This document shows, piece after piece, positions 28,845-39,977 of a DNA stretch of 64,000 bases. Numbering within the stretch: the first letter of the stretch is position 1; each line of letters begins with the position of its first letter. The stretch is from Lyophyllum atratum (lineage: Eukaryota; Basidiomycota; Agaricomycetes; Agaricales; Lyophyllaceae): contig JACGCN010000008.1 of NCBI GenBank assembly GCA_014905825.1, positions 496,001 to 560,000 of the forward strand. The letters run 5' to 3'. The position numbers and the translations under genes were made by a program. The notes under the pieces were generated by a model. It did no database searches and was not told the origin of the DNA. It saw only the letters and a list, made by a program, of their open reading frames with translations.

Positions 28845-29538
28845 ATGGATCGATGGCGTATAGAGTCCGCACTCGCCCGCCTGATGCGCACCAGCACCAG
28901 CACCAGCAACAGGGGCCACGGCGGCACATTTCACGTGAAGCTGCGAGTGGGTATTATGGGCGGGATGGGGGGCACGATGGGGCCGGATGCGGTATTGGGG
29001 GCGGGCGGGCAGGAGGTGTTGGAGGCTGCGGTGGAGAGTGCACCCGTTAGCGGGACGACTACGCTGGCGGTGCAGGAGATCCTTGTGGCTGCACCTGGCT
29101 TGCGGAAGGTATTTTCCCGAACGTGAATAAGAAGGTATGTCGCTCCCTCTCGTTCGTTTCGTCGTGGTGGTAGGATGTGCTGACCTTTTTGGTTTTTTAT
29201 AGCTCAAGGCTATAGATGAGCTGAAGGAGATGCGTAGGCGGGGCGAGCGGCTTGAGGCGACACAGCTCTGGAAAATGGGAGGTGGAGATCAGGAACGAGC
29301 TTTCTGGGCTGGGCATCACGTCACCTTTATTGTGTCCTTTTTCATGAGTACCTTCGCACGTACATGTACATGCTGTCATATGCACCCAGTAGGTGTTTCA
29401 CGTGGGTTGTGTGTTTTCGATTCTGTTCTGCTGGTGTCGTCCCCATGTTGTTACAAATTATGTTATGCACGTAGAAGTTTTTTTATTGCGTTAGTTTTGT
29501 ACCATACAGGACACCTGGGCAACAACACCTTGCCCTAA
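28845..29538 (+). CDS. Possible two-exon gene of unknown function, end uncertain
   Basis: Exon 28845-29109 (Met, Gly and Ala rich, FHVKLRVGIMGGMGGTMG, then EVLEAAVESAP and VQEILVAAPGLRK) can be spliced in phase to an exon from 29203 (LKAIDELKEMRRRGERLEATQLWK) through a GTATTT...TATAG intron of about 93 nt. After this the frame drifts into Cys-rich sequence up to 29538, while a shifted frame reads WEVEIRNELSGLGI. A frameshift or a missed splice near 29275 is therefore likely. No family is recognised. Treat it as a weak or decayed gene. Confidence 0.3.
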
Positions 29539-29682
29539 ATTAACCTCCTCGGGCATCTTCAGACCCCGCCATATGCCTCGCCTTTTAACTACCATCACCA
29601 TCCCCGTCGGCCTTGTAGGTCGGGGCTTTCATCGACTATGTTGATCTAACTGATGTTGCAAGAATTATAGATTACTGCATCC

Positions 29683-31778
29683 ATGACGCCCGATGCATCC
29701 GTCCCTCTCGCTTGCATGGCCCAAAGCCCAGAACCACAGTTCGTTGTTCCTGGGGGGGTTTTGCTTTTTCACGAAAACCGGGATGCGCGATACATGTATC
29801 TTTATGTCGTTGATCAACATCCTCTTCTCGACCGCACCGTCCCATGGCCACGTCGAATCATGGTTTACATACAGGACACGCAGCGCACGGCGCGAGAAAT
29901 GCAGTGGAAATACGAAGACTCAATCAAAGTCCCTCTAGGACATGATGAGGAGATGGACAGATTAGGTGGGACTTACCCCTTACATCTGTTCTGCCCAATG
30001 GCTTATCTGGTTTCAGGGCTATTTGAGTTGAGAGACGGGGATATAATATTCGGGAGAGATCTGCATGGTGCACGAGATGGCGACGGCAATCTCATCCCGG
30101 AAAACGATGTCGTTTTATGTTGGGTTGCGGATGGGTCAGAACCTATTTACCATTTGGTGTTCTACGTCTTATTTTTTACTACCTCAGCAATACATTTCTA
30201 TCGCCCGAAGAGATTCAAAATCTAAAAAAAGTTCAAGAAATAGTTCTGGGAGAACGCATTCTACGGGACTGTCTACCTGCCGTCAAAACGGACAATGGCT
30301 ACGAAGGAGGTGTTGCATACGAACACCAAGAGGTCAAGGGTATTCATGGCAGTCGTTGTTACTCCGCAGGCCCGACTCATCAACGGTCGCAAAATATGAC
30401 ATCTCCCACTGCCAGTGGGAAAGTCCCCGACGGCGGAATGACACCGGCGCTGGAGAATCGCAAGTTTGTAATAAAGGTAATGTTGTCTCCGGTAAACTCA
30501 CGAAATCGTCCTTGACGTTTGAAAGACAACCGTAGGTGCGGGGGTGGCCTCCATGAACATCTTCGCTCCCGAAAAGTTCCGGGAGCAGCTCAGGAACCAT
30601 GCGGAGCTTACGAATATGCCGCGGGTTGGAGGCATCGACAACGTTTACTTTCCGGCCATTCAATTTAACTTTGCTGCCGCAGTGGCGGGCGAAGAAAGTC
30701 TATGTACGCATGTAGCCTTACCTCCTCCGGCTTTTCCTGATGTTTGACCTGCGTTCCCAGCGAAAGCTTTACCGTCCATGAAAATTTTTGGCACGGAGCA
30801 CATGGATGGGGCTGACGATGCAGGCGGTCTTACGAGTATGATTGCAAACTCCGACATTCCAGACGACTACGAGTACGGTCGTTTCCACCTATTAGCCTTC
30901 GGATGTTGGATCAAACTGACTCCACTACGGATCATGACTTTCTCGGGACTGTTCAAACACGGAGGTTCGCCACCATTGTCTCCAAAAGGCGTGTCCCCCG
31001 TTCCATGGGCTTATCGGTTCATGACGGTTTTGTATCCCCCCAAGTCCATGCTTTCCGGTGCTGGAAACCAGGTCATCGGTTTCGCGGCGTTACCCAAAGG
31101 AGAGCTTTTCCGCCTGCCTCCAGAGATGACCGGTGTAGCGTATGTTTGAAATTAACCTTTCAGACATTACTTCTCACTCTTATTACAACTTAGGTCCGAC
31201 TCTCCTTCATCACGAGGCGTCACAAACGAATCCAATTGGGCAAGGGACGGGGAAGTGCTCATGGATCCACCCGAACAGTTCCAGTTTTATTCTCGGAGTC
31301 TGCTCCAGATCAACACCTACCTGCTTCGCCAGCTTCCGGTCGAAATGCAAGCCCGTATTTACGATGAAGGCTCCAAATGCGCATACCAGGGTCACTGCCG
31401 GTACTTGGAAGACTGCTCCTAACGGTTCAGAATCCATGACTTTTGCGGCTGGAGCACGTGATGGACCTGCGGATGCCGACAAACTCACATCAAGGGAAAG
31501 GCACATCAAGGACTGGGCGCAACATGTATCAGCTACGAGTTCCCTGATGCCATCTCAGCACAATCGTGAGGATTCTCTTCGAAGCCTCACCGGTGAACCT
31601 CTACCGAGAAAGATTGCGTCAAGTTCAAAAGGTCTGTTTTTGAGTTCAAAGGTCACACATGAGTCATGACTTACGTGTATCACCAGGAAAAAGACCCATG
31701 GACGACTCGGTTGAGACCAGTAAACCCAAACGTGAGCTACTATCCGATGGGTGTCCTTCTGGTTGTATTAAAAGCTGA
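29683..31778 (+). pseudogene. Decayed agaricomycete oxygenase-like protein (HxD...H...R)
   Basis: The exon chain starts at 29683 and has introns at 30135-30187 (53 nt), about 30477-30535 and 31632-31686. Readable blocks are an acidic N-terminal region, NIFAPEKFREQL and MPRVGGIDNVYFPAIQFNF, then FGTEHMDGADDAGG (HxD), GRFHLLAFGCWIKL, FSGLFKHGGSPPLSP (His), WAYRFMTVLYPP (Arg), DSPSSRGVTNESNWARDGEV and a basic tail KRPMDDSVETSKPKREL. The HxD, distal His and Arg spacing fits a 2-oxoglutarate/Fe(II) dioxygenase. From memory the family is multicopy in Agaricomycetes and may be related to the TET/JBP group, which is inference. Breaks are a TGA at 30748-30750 between PAFPDV and the next block, a frameshift near 31365 (the frame moves from RIYDEGS to APNAHTRVTAGTWKTAPN), and a phase conflict near the second intron. 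Confidence 0.5.
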
Positions 31779-32110
31779 ATATTGTCTAAGGCCCCCGCAC
31801 TGCCAAAGGTCCCATATCTGCTACGGAATATCCAGCCACCGCAACATCAAGGACCAGAGCCCATCTAATCGGGGAAGCACTTTTGCAAAAAGGTATGCCA
31901 GTACCTTCTTGCGATGGCTGTTTTTAACAGCAGTAATCATTTACAGCGTCTATGTGTCTTCCTTTGGATGCTGCTGCTACTTCCTCTCCTTTTGCCCCAG
32001 GTATGTTTGACTCGTACATACAACCAATTTCTGAGCTGGACACTAAGTATCTCAACTTATGACCTCATCTTCAGAACACCAGGGATCACCTCCCTTGCCA
32101 CACTTCTTAC
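31779..32110. other. 3' flank of the oxygenase-like gene, left flank of the copia element
   Basis: Splice-like signals occur (AAAAG/GTATGCC, TTACAG, CCCCAG/GTATGTTT, TCTTCAG), and short protein-like exons may continue the preceding gene. CTTAC at 32106-32110 is the left target duplication of the copia element. Confidence 0.35.
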
Positions 32111-32299
32111 TGTTGGGGTTTCGACTTACCAGACCCACGTTATGTTTTATCTTATCTTATCTTAATTGCGGCTTACCATTTACAGTACGATCGCCACCTA
32201 CTATATTTAGACCTATTCAGTCTCGGCAGGCTCGAGACCACCTCCTACCTACGGGCGGCTTATCCAGCGCCCAGAAAATTGCTAGCAATTTTCACCAAG

Positions 32300-32307
32300 T
32301 ATATAAA
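32300..32307 (+). promoter_or_regulatory. TATA box of the copia LTR
   Basis: TATATAAA lies 25-32 bp before the CAGTCATCG word that starts the duplicated segment at 32332. This is the usual TATA-to-start distance, so the RNA and the R region probably begin near 32332. Confidence 0.6.
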
Positions 32308-32331
32308 CCACATTCCACCACCCACCACCCT

Positions 32332-32509
32332 CAGTCATCGACTACATCGTGTCCGATACTGAGGGTGAGTTTCCACTTTACTTCACCTCCAAGTTAATAT
32401 ATTGATATGCTCGTAGTTTACTTTATTTGTGACTCTATAGGTATATCAATACAGTCATCGACTACATCGTGTCCGATACTGAGGTTTACTTTATTTGTGA
32501 CTCTATAGG
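32332..32509 (+). repeat. Duplicated R segment: intron-bearing and intron-less copies
   Basis: Copy 1 reads CAGTCATCG...GATACTGAGG, then GTGAGTTTCC...CTCGTAG (32365-32416), then TTTACTTTATTTG...TATAGG. Copy 2 reads the same first part joined directly to TTTACTTTATTTG...TATAGG. The missing 52 bp begin GTGAGT and end TAG. Ten bases separate the copies. The 3' LTR shows the same structure, with the insert at 37192-37243. Confidence 0.9.
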
Positions 32510-32523
32510 TCCATAACTTCTCA

Positions 32524-32538
32524 GGTTATGGGCCCCGC
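32524..32538 (+). other. Primer binding site (initiator tRNA-Met half type)
   Basis: GGTTATGGGCCC follows the LTR directly. Its complement GGGCCCATAACC is one base away from the anticodon-arm sequence of initiator tRNA-Met (GGGCTCATAACC). Copia of Drosophila is known to use such a tRNA fragment. Confidence 0.55.
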
Positions 32539-32600
32539 TCGCGTTTCACAAACGGACACGCTCGACGACTCAATACTTCACACACACACACATATTCACT

Positions 32601-35600
32601 ATGTCGAACACTTCTTCGAATAACCTACCCCCTACGTTCCCCGAAGAACAACAATTCGACGGCGAAAACTTCACAGCCTTCAAGGACCGAGTACTGCTGG
32701 CCGCGCGAGCTCGTGACGCAACCGGTTACTTAACAGGCAACATCAAAAAGCCAACACTCCCATCACCGGGAGATGCGCTAACCCCGGCGGCAACACCGCT
32801 GCCCGCAGAGTCCACCAGCTGGAGCTCCATGTCACCATCCCTGGACGAATGGGAACAGCAAGACGCCTGGACCTTGTGCCTCATTGCCTATAATACCAAG
32901 AACCCTATGGGTTTCGGTATTAAGATGAGCGACACCTCTGCCGCCGAGGCATGGGCGCTACTTACCTCTCAATATGCCACCATATCCGAGATAGCTGCAG
33001 TCGCCGCCGAGGGCTACCTCCGTTCCTCGAAACTTGGAGAAGGGGGGGATTTCCAGGAGCACGTCCGAAGCCTCCGGGTAAAATGGAGGGTCGCTGTAGA
33101 AAAGGGGGCGGAAGTCTCAGACAAGACGTTCCGTGCGATCATGATATCGTCGCTTCCTCCTTCCTGGAACACCATCATTAGCTCCCTGCACTCTACCACG
33201 ACGTCGTCCGAATTAATCGCCGGACTCACCGTCCACTGGGAGCTACTAAAAGGACAAAACGAAACCGCCGGCGCATCCTCCACCGCGCTCCAGGCGAAAG
33301 TGTCGTCCACAAAATCGAAGCAAACTTGCTCGAACTGCGGTCTGATTGGTCATGGTGGCGAGAACTGCTACTGGCCTGGAGGCGGGAAAGAAGGTCAGTT
33401 CCCGCCGAATTTCCGAAACCGTCCCAAAAACACCTCCACGGACGCACCTGCGAAAACTTCCACAACTACTCCCGCAGCCAACTTAGCATCCGCTGATCCT
33501 ACGCCCTCGCACACTGTATACGCCCTGATGGCCTCGCCATACTCACCGGCTGCTCTCTACAACAAGCACGGCGAAGTCATCGATGCCTACCTGTCAGCAA
33601 GCGCCATAGCCCTAAAAGCTAATACCAACACTTACACCTATGCGGACTCCGGCGCCAGCGACCATTGCTTCGTCAACAAATCAATCTTCACGGACTACGA
33701 GACATTTTCGACCCCGCGTCGTGGGCAAGCAGCAGACCGTGGCGGCTCGTTCTCCATAGTCGGCCGCGGAACGGTTAAGAAGACAGTGAAGGTCGGCAAA
33801 ACCGCTTCCGACCTAGTGTTCCACGCAGCCCTACACACGCCAGACCTCGCTGCGAACCTCATATCCGTAGCGAAGTTTGACGAGGCAGGCTTCTTCGTTA
33901 CTTTCGGCGGAGGGAAGGTGTCCTTCAAAGACGGAAAGGGGAGATTAGTCATGGAAGGTGTACGTGCGAATGGGCTATACCTCTTGGGAGCCTTGGATCC
34001 AAATGCAGGGTCACGCGCACCCACTGCGATGGCCGCGAAATCCCTGAATGTACCTGTCAACCTAGACACTTGGCACCGCCGCTTCGGACATGCTGGTGTT
34101 ACAGGGATACGAAACCTAGCGAAGAAAGGGTTAGTGGATGGGTTGGACATCAAGGGAGAATTGGACGTACAGGGCTTATGCGAGGATTGTGTCTACGGAA
34201 AGCATGCCGCGCGAGTATACGACGGCGTGGTTGAGCCGGAAGTGGAAGTGAACTACAGGGTCCACATGGATTTGTGGGGCCCGGCGAGCGTAGTATCTCT
34301 GGGAGGCGCCGTTTACCTCATGCTGTGTGTCGACGGTGGAACATCCAGGATGCGCGGGTTCCCCCTATCACGAAAAGACGCCAACACTACACTGGCAGCT
34401 TTCAAAACGTACCACCGCGAGTCCGAGCTACAGACGGGCAAGCGGATCCATTTCGCACGCATTGATGGCGGGTGAGAGTGGTTGAACGAGTTGTGGTTCG
34501 ACTACTGTAGGGAAGCTGGGATTCAACTCGAGATCAGCATGCCATATGCCCACGGACAGAACGGCCTGGCAGAACGATTGATACGTACCGTAATCGAAGG
34601 GGTGCGCTGCATGATGGCAGAAGGTGGACTCCCGAAGTACCTGTGGGCCGAGTTGTCAGACACATCCATCACCCTCCGAAACTTCTTACCCTCATCGCGA
34701 CACCAGGACGCCGTACCCGAGGAGAACTGGACCGGAGAGCGCCAGGATGTCTCCCACCTTCGCCCTGTGGGATGCGTCGCATTTTCCAAGGTGCCATTGG
34801 AACTGGTAGCGTCCAAGCTCGATGCCCGATCCGTGAAGTGTGTCATGATCGGGTATTCCCCGAATGGGTACAAGCTCTTCGATCGAAATAGCCGGTCCAT
34901 CATTGCTTCTCGTGACGTTATCTTCGAAGAAGGCACAGGACACCGATCACTTACCATTCTGAGCGACGAGGACGACATTATCTCATCTACCGTCCCCCTC
35001 CCGAACCCTGCTGTACCTGGCTTACTTCTCCCCAAACAGCCGACAGCGGCGCGTATACGTCCCACCGACCCACCCCTACACCCTCCCACGCCTGTCCCAA
35101 CGACACCTGTCACGCGAAATATGCCTGATCCGGCGCCCGCACCAGTACTCCGCCGCTCTGCGCGCCACGCAAAACCTACTCCTGCTATCGTAGCCTCACA
35201 CCAATCCCTGGCTGAGGAAGACGCAGCTCGCGCTGCTGGGGAGGATTGGGCCACCGACGCCCCTACCCCTCAAGGCTTGCTGGCTGCTATAGGAGCCTTC
35301 GCGTTCCTTACATCCCACGATGCTACGGTTGACAGATCTTCGGAAGCCTACGTACCTAAGCACTATGGCGAGGCTATGCAACACCCGGACTTATAGGTTC
35401 CCCCCATGGCGGCCGAGCTTGCCGTGCTAGAAAAGAAGAAAGTCTTTCGTCTGGTTGACGAGTCGGAGGTACCTGCAGGAAAGAAGGTGATAGGATGCAT
35501 GTGGGTCTTCGCCAACAAATACGACGCGGATGGGAATATCACTAGGAGGAAGGCGCGTCTGGTTGCCAAGGGCTACACCCAAGTACAGGGCGAGGATTTT

Positions 35601-36914
35601 GACGAAACATACGCCGCTGTCGTGCGTCTCGAGTCCCTCCGGATCTGTATCGCCCTTGCCGCGCACATGGGATTCTACATCTGGCAGATCGACTTCATAT
35701 CCGCGTACCTCAACAGTGTTCCCTCCCACGAAGTTTACATGCGCGTCCCGCCAGGGTTTCAGGGGGGAGAGGGCAAGGTCTGCCTGCTGTTGAAAACCCT
35801 TTATGGGATGATGCAGGGCGGACATGACTGGTACCATACACTCGACGGAGCATTCAGAAAGCTCGGTTACACCACGTCGCGCGCCGACAGCTGCGTCCGC
35901 GTCAGAGTAGCCAACGATGCCTGGACAATCACCAACACATATGGCGACGACATCTTCGGTATCTCCTCCAACAAAACAGTCGGGGACTTGGCTAAAAACG
36001 AGCTGATGGAAAGCTTCGAGGCGAAGGATTTGGGGGAGCCGAGCTTCTTACTTGGTATGCGCATCGAACAAGACCCCCACACCCAGTCTATTTCACTTTC
36101 CCAACGCACCTACCTCGAGCGCGTACTCCAACGATTCGGAATGACGGATTGTAACCCACATCCCACACCCCTCCCATCCGGCACGCAACTCACAGAACTG
36201 AACACACTGATCTCCGAGGCGGACAAGAAATTTATGGAAGGAAAGCCGTATAGAGAGGTGCTAGGATCGCTTATGTGGGCACAGGTCGCCACCCGTGCCG
36301 ACCTTTCCTACGCGGTTGGGATACTAGCCAGATATCAGTCCAACCCCGGGCCCATGCACTGGAACGCCATGATGCATGTACTCGGGTATGTGAAGGGCAC
36401 GCTCGGCTATCGTATCACCTACCGGCATCGCAGGGACGGGGCAAAACTCAAACCCGCGGGCTACGTAGACGCGGATTATGGGGGAGATTTAGACACGTGA
36501 CGCTCGATGTCTGGGTATGTGTTCATGATGTCTAACGGTCCTGTGTCGTGGAGTTCTAAACGTCAGGCTACTGTTGCCTTATCCACAACCGAGGCCGAGT
36601 ACATGATGCTCACGCGTGGCGCTCAACAAGCCTTATGGATGGACAGTTTCCTGGTCGAGGTCGCAGCCGAGCAGGGACTCCCGGCCACCCTCTATGGGGA
36701 CAACCTCTCATCGATCGCACTTGCCGGATCCACCAAAGGGCATTCTCGCGCTAAACATATCGATATTTGACACCATTACATCCGTGAACACGTAGCCGAG
36801 GGAGACATTGAAAACCTCCATATCCCTTCCCAAGAAAGCCTCGCGGACCTATTCACCAAGCCCCTTCCTCGTGCCACCCACGACTATCTCGTCAAGTTAC
36901 TCAACATGAACTAG
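32601..36914 (+). pseudogene. Copia polyprotein, one frame with four nonsense codons
   Basis: The frame is constant from ATG 32601 to the final TAG at 36912-36914. Segments: Gag with knuckle CSNCGLIGHGGENC (about 33331-33375); protease YADSGASDHC (about 33639); GAG-pre-integrase WHRRFGHAG and CEDCVYGKH; integrase HMDLWGPA, then DGG/EW and YAHGQNGLAERLIRT; RT VARLVAKGYTQ-like RKARLVAKGYTQVQGEDF and catalytic YGDD (about 35940-35951); RNase H LSTTEAEYMML and KHIDI. Stops are TGA 34473-34475, TAG 35394-35396, TGA 36498-36500 and TGA 36768-36770. In three of the contexts the expected codon is CGA (DT-R-SMSGYVF, HIDI-R-HHYIREH) or TGG (HPDL-W-VPPM), so C-to-T or G-to-A changes explain them. Otherwise the frame is intact, which fits recent inactivation. 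Confidence 0.93.
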
Positions 36915-36929
36915 AGGGTCCTGGACGTC

Positions 36930-36937
36930 GGGGGGAG
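36930..36937 (+). other. Polypurine tract of the copia element
   Basis: GGGGGGAG directly precedes the 3' LTR. Confidence 0.7.
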
Positions 36938-37350
36938 TGTTGGGATTTCGACTTACCAGACCCACGTTATGTTTTATCTTATGTTATCTTAATTGCGGCT
37001 TACCATTTACAGTACGATCGCCACCTACTATATTTAGACCTATTCAGTCTCGGCAGGCTCGAGACCACCTCCTACCTACGGGCGGCTTATCCAGCGCCCG
37101 GAAAATTGCTAGCAATTTTCACCAAGTATATAAACCACATTCCACCACCCACCACCCTCAGTCATCGACTACATCGTGTCCGATACTGAGGGTGAGTTTC
37201 CACTTTACTTCACCTCCAAGTTAATATATTGATATGCTCGTAGTTTACTTTATTTGTGACTCTATAGGTATATCAATACAGTCATCGACTACATCGTGTC
37301 CGATACTGAGGTTTACTTTATTTGTGACTCTATAGGTCCATAACTTCTCA
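36938..37350 (+). repeat. 3' LTR of the copia element
   Basis: The LTR is 413 bp and nearly identical to 32111-32523 (about three differences). The intron-like insert is at 37192-37243. It is followed by CTTAC at 37351-37355. Confidence 0.95.
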
Positions 37351-37463
37351 CTTACAACAGAAAATAAACAACTTTGTAGGAGTAATGGTACCAACTTTGC
37401 CGGGCACGTAACATCCACACTTTTGATACTTCTATAATAACATACAATATTATAGCCACCAAT

Positions 37464-39792
37464 ATGCATGATCGATCAGCAACGGTCTCTGATGAGCCAG
37501 ACTGTGAAGCATCATTTCTTGGCCCTACTCTGCCTCACGATGGGCCAATTCTAGTCCTTGAGAGTCATTTTCATCAACAACAGGCTAGTTTCGGTGCCGA
37601 TGCAGAAAGTGTTCCAACCCCTCACCCTGCATCGGATCTCATGCACGGTATTGTAACGCACACCCTGTCAATTGACCAGAACGTGGAACAGCAGCGTGGA
37701 CAACCTCCACATACTGAGGAAGACATGAGCGACGACGACTCTGCTTACAATCCGAGGGCCAATTCCCAGAGCGAAGACGACGAGATGAGCGAAGACGACG
37801 AGATGAGCCAAGACGACGAGATCAGCGAAGACGACGAGATCAGCGAAGACGATGAGATGAGCGAAGATGACTCTGCCTACAATGCGAGTGCCCATCCTGA
37901 GAGTGAAAAGTCTGACAGTGATGGAGAGGTTTCTGTCGATGAAATGGCCCCTCAAAACAACAGTTTGTCATTTTTGATTCCACGTTACTCCATAGAAATT
38001 TAATCGTGTCATTGCAGCACTGGTCCTGCCAACTTTTCTTAAAAGTTTGGGTGTATCTGAAATCGCAGACGCCATCGATGATGTAACAGCTGTGCTCACC
38101 ACCCCCAAGGAGCCGAAATCGTCAACAACCACAGCAGAATTGGCCATCTCACTGGACGACTTGACTCTGGAGTTGTATACAGACACGGATACAGCTCACA
38201 CGGACGCCATGGCCGTCCGAGTTTCTGGTATATGGAGATCCATCAAGGGCCTGGAAAGACATGTTGCAATTTCCGCGGCGGAAAAGCGCATGGCCCACAG
38301 CAAGGTTATCCTGGCATCAATGAGCCCTTTTCTGTGGATAAATGGACTGATTGAAGACGCAATTCCGTTGATCCATGTCCCTGTTGATCACCCAAACTGG
38401 GTCCTCTCACTTCTGCGTCGCCTCGACACCATTCATAACATGTCAGGGAAATCAGCAAATCGAGCCACTGTGTTTAAAGCGTCATCCTTCATCGCGGGTC
38501 TTCACGCAGAAGACTTTCGATATACACCTCCTCGCTTTAGCACCGATCCAGATACTATAAAGACGTATAACAGACGAGGCGTGATGGATGTTGCAGAAAG
38601 GTGGCTTGGGTTTCCGAAGGGAGCACATGCGATGCATAAATGTCGTGTCATGCAGCTGCTTCTTCGTCATATACCCTCAACATCCATATTCATGTTGGAC
38701 TGTGTCTGGAGACTATTCCAGGACCCTCTAGGAACCTTGACAGACTGAGGTCATCGTGTTCGCGGCTCTCGGGGGACACTGCCCAAAGTCATAACTGACC
38801 TTGAAAATGCACTAAAGACACACCCACTAGCCAACCAATCATCGTCAGAGTCTGCCTATCTTCATCATCTCGACACTTTAATGCTGTTATGGTCAGAACG
38901 AAAAACCCCGAAGGCTAGGGTTAAGCCTTCCCTGTCTCAAGCTTCACATCCTTCCGCTCCACAGTCTGAAGAAAACGGTCACATCGCCTTTCTCCAGTAC
39001 CTCCGCCGACTTCTGCCTGTTGTCATTGATCCACTCCACCAATCCAAGAAATCATCAGATCGCGGTTTACGCAAAGTTGCCAGAGATCCTGACTATTTTA
39101 TGCCTTTTCGGGATGTTGCTCCAACGCGATCGTATGCCATCAAGAACCTATGCAGCGATAAAGATCGTCTGTTAACGCAGGAGGGATTTGGCAGTCTCTT
39201 ATTGCACCGAGCATTCTTCTACGGATCGGATTTTGGCAAGAGTCATCCTGGCTTCTTCACCGACATCTCGGAATGGGATGACCTTCACGCCGCTCTTGTT
39301 GCCGCTGGAAAAGACAATGCATACTTCATCCGCAATGGCGTGTACGGGTCGGCATCGAAGCACCGCCAAGTGGACTTCATTTCCAAACTTTGGGTCTCCA
39401 GGACCGAATGGCCCGCTTGGCACGCGAATCGCCCCGAGTTCACGTTTTTGGAACTGCTTCAATTTCTAAAGGGTGAAAACCGCTTCTACGGGGTGGGACC
39501 CCTCACTGCACTGCTTATAGCCGGTGACATGGCAGTCGCCGATGCTTGTCCCATGCCTAGCGCAGAAGACGTCGGCAACATCATATTCGATGTTAAAAAG
39601 GGGGCCCTGAAGGGTCTTCAAAAATATGGCCTTGTGGGATCATCGCCTACTAGACAGGAGGTTGTCGATGCGTTTGTTGCACTGCACATTTATCTGGTGA
39701 CTCATTTGACGGCAGAGGAGAAACATGCCATGGGGTACACGGTACTGATGCTCGAGCACAGCCTCTGTAAAAATACACGACTGAAGATGTAG
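37464..39792 (+). pseudogene. Two-exon hypothetical gene with one in-frame TGA
   Basis: Exon 37464-37962 is joined in phase to 38018-39792 through a 55-nt GTTTGT...GCAG intron, giving 758 codons. TGA at 38746-38748 interrupts the frame in the context LTD-TGA-GHRVRGSRG. The frame on both sides is protein-like, so CGA to TGA is the simplest cause. The N-terminus has a tandem acidic repeat (six units of about SEDDEM, from an 18-bp DNA repeat at about 37772-37872). The middle is helical (WRSIKGLERHVAISAAEKR). The C-terminal half has a motif FYGVGPLTALLIAGDMA that resembles a helix-hairpin-helix DNA-binding turn (inference). No family name can be given. It may still make a truncated protein. It lies between the copia element and the Helitron gene and converges on the latter. 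Confidence 0.6.
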
Positions 39793-39977
39793 ATTATGCA
39801 GTAGCGGACATTCCTTTTGGGTAAACATAGGTCTTTTTCAGTGTCAATTTCTTACATCCCAGCCTGCCGCATGCCCTAGCAACTTATGCCACCAGTGTTC
39901 CCACAGAAATCTCCCACAGCATGTGCTCAGTCACCGAAATGGATTGCATACAGCTCCTTCCGTTACACCGCCGTATC
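39793..39977. other. Convergent gap between the hypothetical gene and the Helitron gene
   Basis: This 185-bp gap should contain both 3' ends. I looked for a Helitron CTRR end with a hairpin on the minus strand and found nothing convincing. Confidence 0.4.

Larger units (their letters stand above)
32111..32523 (+). repeat. 5' LTR of the copia element
   Basis: The LTR is 413 bp. It holds a TATA box (32300-32307) and two tandem copies of the RNA-start segment, copy 1 at 32332-32441 with a 52-bp intron-like insert and copy 2 at 32452-32509 without it. Confidence 0.95.
32111..37350 (+). mobile_element. Ty1/copia element with a nonsense-broken polyprotein
   Basis: The LTRs are 413 bp each (32111-32523 and 36938-37350), begin TGTTGGG and end CTTCTCA, and have CTTAC duplications at 32106-32110 and 37351-37355. 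They differ at about three positions by eye. A half-tRNA-iMet-type primer site and a G-rich tract sit in the expected places. The internal region is one frame in the order Gag, protease, integrase, RT, RNase H, which is the copia order. Four in-frame stops make it non-functional as it stands. Confidence 0.97.

Noticed and set aside
34473..36770. Programmed readthrough or selenocysteine use at the copia TGA codons
   Set aside because: The stops fall within conserved blocks where CGA is expected and include a TAG. No readthrough context or structure is evident, and copia elements normally have one open frame.
39870..39960. Possible Helitron 3' end (CTGG followed by T on the minus strand, near 39892)
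   Set aside because: No hairpin of the required kind lies upstream of it and the opposite TC end was not found.
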